Assembly: GCF_017565765.1 (NCBI RefSeq) | Contig: NZ_JAGDYP010000014.1 | Span: forward strand, 1 to 40,241 | Source: Capnocytophaga bilenii | GTDB lineage: Bacteria > Bacteroidota > Bacteroidia > Flavobacteriales > Flavobacteriaceae | Reading direction: 5' to 3' | DNA: 40,241 nucleotides | In this document: in pieces, positions 35,880 to 40,241 of the stretch | How the letters are laid out: every line of letters begins with the position of its first letter | Position numbering within the stretch: the stretch's first letter is position 1 | Notes under the pieces: model-generated | The model's database searches: none | What the model was told of the DNA's origin: nothing | Seen by the model: the letters and a program-made list of their open reading frames with translations, nothing else | Made by a program: the position numbers and the translations under genes

Positions 35880-35922
35880 ACTTTGCCAAAGGTCGTACAT
35901 CGGCGATAACCTTTGGCAAAGT
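35880..35922 (-). terminator. Rho-independent terminator of sucAB
   Basis: Perfect 14-bp inverted repeat: ACTTTGCCAAAGGT (35880-35893) and ACCTTTGGCAAAGT (35909-35922), followed on the minus strand by TTTTATT. It lies 18 bp past the sucB stop and shares its core with the hairpins at 8139 and 18158. Confidence 0.85.
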
Positions 35923-35939
35923 ATATAAGTAAAATTATC

Positions 35940-37178
35940 CTACAACTCTAAAGCTTGAGCAGGATTGCCATTCATCAGTAGTTCTACAGGGTTTTCTAAA
36001 GCTTCTTTTACAGCTACCAAGAATCCTACTGATTCGCGACCATCTATAATGCGGTGATCATATGAAAGCGCTACATACATTACAGGCGCCACAACTATTT
36101 TGCCATCACGCACTATCGCACGATCTACAATATTGTGCATTCCCAAAATACCTGATTGAGGTGGGTTGATAATAGGGGTAGAAAGCATAGAACCAAATAC
36201 ACCTCCATTAGTAATGGTAAAAGTACCTCCCGTCATCTCATCTACCGTAATTTGTCCGTCACGGGCACGTAGTGCTAAGCGTTTTACTTCAGCTTCTACA
36301 CCTCTGAATGACAAGTTTTCGGCATTGCGTATTACAGGCACCATCAAACCTTTAGGTCCCGATACCGCTATTGAAATATCGTAATACTGATAAGTAACCT
36401 TTTCTTGCCCATCAATCATTGAATTTACATCGGGGAAGAGTTTTAAAGCACGCACTACAGCTAGCGTAAAGAATGACATAAAGCCAAGACTCACATTGTG
36501 TTTAGCTTTAAAAGCATCTTTGTATTGTGCTCTAAGTGCATAAATAGCAGTCATATCCACCTCGTTAAAAGTAGTAAGCATTGCTGTTTCATTTTTAGCA
36601 CTTACCAAACGCTCTGCTACTTTGCGGCGCAACATACTCATTTTAGAGCGTACTTCGGCTCTTGCGCCTCCTGTAGGAGTACCCATTGAAGGTTTTGATG
36701 CTATAACAGCATCATTTTTAGTAATACGACCTCCTTTGCCACTACCCACTACTGATGATGCTGGAATTTCTCGTTCTTCCAATATCTTACGTGCCGCAGG
36801 ACTTGGATGTCCTCCTGCTGGAGCAGGTGCTGGTGCCGGAGCAGGTGCTGCTACTGGGGCTGGAGCAGGTGCCGGAGCTGCTACAGGAGCAGGAGCTGGG
36901 GCTGGTGCAGCTGCAGCTGGGGCACTACCTCCTGCGGGTTTAGGTGCCGCTGTATCTATCAAGCATACTACTTGCCCTACTTTTACAGCTTCGCCTTCTT
37001 CAGCTTGTAATGTAATAACTCCTGCAGCTTCAGCTGGTAGCTCAAGAGTAGCTTTATCAGAATCTACCTCTGCTATCGCTTGGTCTTTTTCTACATAATC
37101 ACCCGTTTGTACTAACCAACGAGCTATTTCTACTTCTGTAATCGACTCACCTGGTGAGGGAACTTTCATTTCCAACAT
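35940..37178 (-). CDS. sucB: Dihydrolipoamide succinyltransferase (E2 of 2-oxoglutarate dehydrogenase)
   Basis: 412 residues. The N-terminal lipoyl domain has its modified lysine at K42 (EVDSDKATLELPA). A long flexible Ala-Pro linker (~79-121) follows, then the peripheral-subunit-binding domain (~124-158, PSPAARKILEE...GRITKND). The C-terminal acyltransferase core carries LSYDHRIIDG with H375 and D379. It transfers succinyl groups to CoA in the TCA cycle. It begins 33 bp after sucA and the terminator follows, so this is a two-gene operon; E3 is encoded elsewhere. Confidence 0.97.
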   Translation of the reverse strand: MLEMKVPSPGESITEVEIARWLVQTGDYVEKDQAIAEVDSDKATLELPAEAAGVITLQAEEGEAVKVGQVVCLIDTAAPKPAGGSAPAAAAPAPAPAPVAAPAPAPAPVAAPAPAPAPAPAGGHPSPAARKILEEREIPASSVVGSGKGGRITKNDAVIASKPSMGTPTGGARAEVRSKMSMLRRKVAERLVSAKNETAMLTTFNEVDMTAIYALRAQYKDAFKAKHNVSLGFMSFFTLAVVRALKLFPDVNSMIDGQEKVTYQYYDISIAVSGPKGLMVPVIRNAENLSFRGVEAEVKRLALRARDGQITVDEMTGGTFTITNGGVFGSMLSTPIINPPQSGILGMHNIVDRAIVRDGKIVVAPVMYVALSYDHRIIDGRESVGFLVAVKEALENPVELLMNGNPAQALEL

Positions 37179-37211
37179 AGTCTTTCTTTATTATTTAGTT
37201 GTTAGTTTATC

Positions 37212-39998
37212 CTATTCAAATACTTTTGCTATCACTGCATTGTGTCGTTTGCGATCGCGTGTGTGGCTACCCGAAGCTGGTGCTGCATAAGCAGGTGTAC
37301 CTACATAACGCCATTTCACTAAATCAAAATTCATAAGCATATAGCCATAAGCACCCATATTTTTAGGTTCTTCTTGTGCCCATATATACTCTGTAGCATT
37401 TGCATAAAGTGCTATCACTTCTTGTAACTGTGCCACAGGCAATGGGAAAAGTTGCTCTATACGCACCAATGCTACATCTTCTCTGCCTAATTTTTCACGT
37501 TCAGCATAAAGGTCGTAATAAAAACGTCCCGAACAAAATACCACACGTTTTACTTTTTCAGCTGCTACCACTGGGTCTTTTAATACCTCTTCAAACTGCC
37601 CTGTAGCCAAGTCCTCTACTGTAGAGATTACTTGGGGGTGGCGCAACAAGCTCTTAGGCGTAAATACAACTAGCGGCTTGCGGAAGTTAGTAATCATCTG
37701 TCGGCGCAAAAGATGGAAAAAGTTTGCAGGTGTAGTACAGTTGGTTACATACATATTATTTTCAGCACATAATTGCAAATAACGCTCAATACGTGCCGAT
37801 GAGTGTTCAGCTCCCTGTCCTTCATAACCGTGAGGTAACAACATCACAAGCCCGTCTTGTACTTTCCATTTGTCTTCACCACACGAAATATATTGGTCAA
37901 GCATTATCTGCGCTCCGTTAGAAAAGTCTCCAAACTGAGCCTCCCAGATAGTAAGTGTATTAGGGCTCGCCATCGCATAACCATATTCATAGCCTAATAC
38001 CCCATATTCCGATAACAATGAGTTGTATATATAGAAGTTACCTTTTGCTAGGCTATCTTTCTTTTTCAATTGATGTAAAAAGTTGTGAGCCTCTTCAGTA
38101 TCATCTGTTTTTACTACCACGTGTCGGTGAGAGAACGTACCTCGTTGCACATCTTCACCTGTTAGTCGTACATCAAAACCTTCTGCCAAAAGCGAACCAT
38201 AAGCCAAAAGCTCTGCCATACCCCAATCGATGTGGTTATTTTGGAAGAAACCTTCTTTTCTGTCGGCAACTACTTTTTTCACTTTATTCATAAAGTTTTT
38301 ACCTTCAGGAAGTTCAGTAAGCAAGGTAGCTATTTCGGTAAGTGTTTCTTTGCTTATTTGGGTATTTACCTTTTTAAGCATTGTTTCAGGATTTGCCAAT
38401 TCAAAGCCCTGCCATTCTGTTTGCATAAAAGGCTTAATAACAGTAAGCGGCTCTTTACGCGAAGTTTCTAAATCATTGTCTAACTTTGCCTTATAGTTAT
38501 TTTCCATCGCTGTAAGTGCTGCTTGGTTCACAACCCCTTCAGCGATAAGTTTTTGAGCGTATATGTTACGTGGATTATCGTGCTTGCCTATCGTTTTATA
38601 CATTTTAGGTTGCGTAAAACGAGGCTCATCACCTTCGTTATGACCGTATTTTCGGTAGCCTACCAAGTCTATATATACATCTTTTCCAAAGTGCTGACGA
38701 TATTCTAAAGCCAACAAGAATGTATGCACTACAGCTTCGGCATCATCAGCATTTACGTGCAATACAGGCGAATCATTCACTTTAGCAATATCAGTACAAT
38801 ACAATGAAGAGCGAGAATCGGTATAATTAGTAGTAAAGCCTACTTGGTTATTCACCACTATATGAATAGTTCCCGCTGTAGTAAACCCTGGTAAACCACA
38901 CATTTGTACAGTTTCATACACTATACCTTGCCCCGATACAGCAGCATCACCGTGAATAATAATCGGCAGCCCTTTGCGATTGTCCTCTTGGCAATAATGA
39001 TCTTGTTTAGCTCGCATAATCCCCCCCACTACTGCAGCTACAGTTTCAAGGTGCGAAGGGTTGGGCACTAAATTCATATCTACTTTTTTACCTGATTGTG
39101 TAACGCGCTCGCTGCTAATACCTAAGTGATATTTCACATCGCCGTCAAACCAATCGTCCATTTCGTAGTCTTTACCGTCAAATTCCGAGAATATATCCTG
39201 CGGATTTTTACCAAATACGTTTGCCAAAACATTCAAGCGCCCGCGATGCGCCATACCCAATACTAAATGTGTAACACCTTTATCGGCTGCAGCTTCTACC
39301 AAAAAGTCAAGCCCTGCTACAAGTGAATCATTACCTTCCAATGAAAAACGCTTTTGCCCTACGTATTTAGTATGCAAAAAGTTTTCAAACGAAGTAGCTT
39401 CATTTAGTTTTTTTAGTAGGTGTAATTTCTGCTCTTTGCTAAGTTGCGTTGTATTATTGTGCTGCTGCAAACGCTTGTCAAACCATTTGCGCACTTGTTC
39501 ATCGCGTATATACTGATATTCTACACCCACTGATTGGCAGTAAGTAGCTTTAAGTGTATTTACAATAGTACTGAGCGGTGAAGGGGGTAAACCTATCTCG
39601 CTGGCAGCATCAAATACTATAGCCAAATCATTAGAGGATAGCCCAAAATTCTCAAGCGATAAGCTTGGTAATAAGGATTCCCTTTCACTCAAAGGGCTAA
39701 TTTGTGCGTGCAAATGCCCATAAGTGCGATAGGCATTGATAAGGTTCAGTACTCCAAATTCTTTTTTTACTTTTTCTGAAAGTCCTGATGTGGCTGCAGC
39801 GTCATTGTTTACCACTTGCTGAACCATTACGGGTACCGCTTCTTCTATTGAAGAGCCGTATTGCTCCTGACCAAAATCAAAACCCTGAAAAAAGGCACGC
39901 CAGCTAGGCTCTATGGCATCGGGATTTTCTAAATATTTGTCGTACAAATCACCAAAGAAAGCCGTACTTGCGGCATTCAAAAAAGAATACTTATCCAT
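37212..39998 (-). CDS. sucA: 2-oxoglutarate dehydrogenase E1 component
   Basis: 928 residues from the ATG at 39998 (MDKYSFLNAAS). The longer frame begins at a TTG that is the -33 box of the promoter, so it is rejected. Thiamine-diphosphate enzyme that decarboxylates 2-oxoglutarate. The N-terminal segment (FFGDLYDKYLENPDAIEPSW) matches the E2/E3-contact region of SucA. Active-site landmarks: GMAHRGRLNV (~248-257), HGDAAVSGQG (~349-358) and a GHNEGDEPRFTQP block. The C-terminal transketolase-like half includes HGYEGQGAEHSSARIERYL. Co-transcribed with sucB. Confidence 0.97.
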   Translation of the reverse strand: MDKYSFLNAASTAFFGDLYDKYLENPDAIEPSWRAFFQGFDFGQEQYGSSIEEAVPVMVQQVVNNDAAATSGLSEKVKKEFGVLNLINAYRTYGHLHAQISPLSERESLLPSLSLENFGLSSNDLAIVFDAASEIGLPPSPLSTIVNTLKATYCQSVGVEYQYIRDEQVRKWFDKRLQQHNNTTQLSKEQKLHLLKKLNEATSFENFLHTKYVGQKRFSLEGNDSLVAGLDFLVEAAADKGVTHLVLGMAHRGRLNVLANVFGKNPQDIFSEFDGKDYEMDDWFDGDVKYHLGISSERVTQSGKKVDMNLVPNPSHLETVAAVVGGIMRAKQDHYCQEDNRKGLPIIIHGDAAVSGQGIVYETVQMCGLPGFTTAGTIHIVVNNQVGFTTNYTDSRSSLYCTDIAKVNDSPVLHVNADDAEAVVHTFLLALEYRQHFGKDVYIDLVGYRKYGHNEGDEPRFTQPKMYKTIGKHDNPRNIYAQKLIAEGVVNQAALTAMENNYKAKLDNDLETSRKEPLTVIKPFMQTEWQGFELANPETMLKKVNTQISKETLTEIATLLTELPEGKNFMNKVKKVVADRKEGFFQNNHIDWGMAELLAYGSLLAEGFDVRLTGEDVQRGTFSHRHVVVKTDDTEEAHNFLHQLKKKDSLAKGNFYIYNSLLSEYGVLGYEYGYAMASPNTLTIWEAQFGDFSNGAQIMLDQYISCGEDKWKVQDGLVMLLPHGYEGQGAEHSSARIERYLQLCAENNMYVTNCTTPANFFHLLRRQMITNFRKPLVVFTPKSLLRHPQVISTVEDLATGQFEEVLKDPVVAAEKVKRVVFCSGRFYYDLYAEREKLGREDVALVRIEQLFPLPVAQLQEVIALYANATEYIWAQEEPKNMGAYGYMLMNFDLVKWRYVGTPAYAAPASGSHTRDRKRHNAVIAKVFE

Positions 39999-40036
39999 AA
40001 AAAGTAATTTTTTCGTTTGTGTTTCGTTAATTGTGG

Positions 40037-40067
40037 CAAAGGTATCATTTTCTTTTGAATAAAGCAA
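40037..40067 (-). promoter_or_regulatory. Promoter of sucAB
   Basis: TTG (40067-40065), a 20-nt spacer, then TACCTTTG (40044-40037) on the minus strand; close to the Bacteroidetes consensus. Confidence 0.65.
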
Positions 40068-40160
40068 GTTTTACTTTAAAAAATTTATAAATATTTTTTA
40101 AAGTACTAATAATCAACTCAATCCCCAACAACAAACACACAGCACTATCCACCAACAAAA

Positions 40161-40192
40161 AAACCAGCGAGTGATTTCTCATTCGCTGGTTT
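40161..40192 (-). terminator. Terminator of the right-edge T9SS-type gene
   Basis: Perfect 10-bp inverted repeat AAACCAGCGA (40161-40170) and TCGCTGGTTT (40183-40192). On the minus strand the stem runs into a TTTTTTT tract. It lies 25 bp after the stop at 40218. Confidence 0.88.
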
Positions 40193-40217
40193 CTTATGAT
40201 TCATTTATCTCCCGTTG

Positions 40218-40241
40218 CTATCGGTAGAGGGTGAAGTTGCC
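40218..40241 (-). CDS. C-terminal seven codons of a third T9SS type-B protein (rest outside window)
   Basis: Reading the minus strand in from the right edge gives GNFTLYR followed by TAG. These seven residues are identical to the C-terminus of the 3998-residue adhesin at 18232 and typical of gliding-motility type-B sorting domains. A terminator follows at once, which supports a real gene end. Only 24 bp are visible, so size and domains are unknown. Confidence 0.7.
   Translation of the reverse strand, partial: GNFTLYR

Noticed and set aside
35634-35900. 88-codon minus-strand frame in the AT-rich region upstream of rpmH
   Set aside because: It spans the rpmH promoter and part of the sucB terminator hairpin, is mostly Lys/Ile/Asn from A/T-rich codons, and resembles no protein I know.
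36622-37098. 158-codon plus-strand frame rich in Gly and Ala
   Set aside because: It is the antisense of the Ala-Pro linker of sucB; the GC-rich repeat simply lacks stops on the other strand.
39999-40067. Extended N-terminus of sucA from a TTG at 40067
   Set aside because: The TTG coincides with the -33 promoter box, and the family N-terminus begins at the ATG at 39998.
1-40241. tRNA, rRNA, riboswitch, prophage, IS transposase or defence system
   Set aside because: I looked for characteristic sequences and neighbouring gene products on both strands and saw none; short structured RNAs could still be missed without a covariance search.

Overview
The window looks like a chromosomal segment of a Bacteroidota member of the Flavobacteriia, most plausibly a Capnocytophaga-type organism. 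The reasoning: (i) two near-complete giant secreted proteins and the tail of a third, at least two of which end in the gliding-motility / type IX secretion (T9SS) type-B C-terminal domain; (ii) seven upstream regions carry the Bacteroidetes -7 element TAnnTTTG, four of them with a TTG exactly 19 nt upstream and one with 20 nt; (iii) start sites lack strong Shine-Dalgarno sequences; (iv) gene sets such as LUD-cdsA and DUF2520-kdsC are typical of the phylum. The genus assignment is inference; no rRNA or tRNA gene was seen.

Layout. 1-7936 (minus): the 5' 2645 codons of a giant surface protein built from Ig-like modules and seven copies of a Cys-containing ~160-residue module, running off the left edge. 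8218-9492 (minus): glyA, followed upstream by a GC-rich tandem-repeat array (9541-9864). 9838-12588 (minus): four-gene operon LUD-cdsA-dapF-GNAT acetyltransferase. 12890-14147 (plus): DUF2520 dehydrogenase-like gene overlapping kdsC, behind an 8-bp simple-repeat tract. 14248-18080 (minus): Dcu C4-dicarboxylate transporter, periplasmic asparaginase and porin, a likely asparagine/aspartate-to-fumarate uptake unit. 18232-30228 (minus): a 3998-residue SprB-repeat adhesin with HYR and jelly-roll insertions. 30646-31827 (plus): exported C1B cysteine peptidase. 31961-33211 (minus): aspartate kinase. 33299-34511 (minus): lipocalin-like and OmpA-like lipoproteins. 34575-35589 (minus): rpmH and a metallo-beta-lactamase-fold hydrolase. 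35940-39998 (minus): sucA-sucB (2-oxoglutarate dehydrogenase E1 and E2). 40218-40241 (minus): last seven codons of a third protein whose C-terminus matches that of the 3998-residue adhesin.

How it fits together. Core metabolism (lysine/DAP through aspartate kinase and dapF, one-carbon metabolism through glyA, phospholipid synthesis through cdsA, Kdo synthesis through kdsC, TCA cycle through sucAB) is interspersed with very large cell-surface proteins. The non-coding DNA is unusually rich in repeats: 29-, 18-, 16-, 9-, 8- and 7-bp tandem arrays, a duplicated gene start, a MITE-like inverted-repeat element, and three terminators built on one shared palindrome (ACTTTGnnAAAGGT). Several of these repeats reach into gene ends. 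No phage, IS transposase, CRISPR or recognisable defence system was found. The most novel-looking item is the repeated Cys-containing module of the left giant protein.
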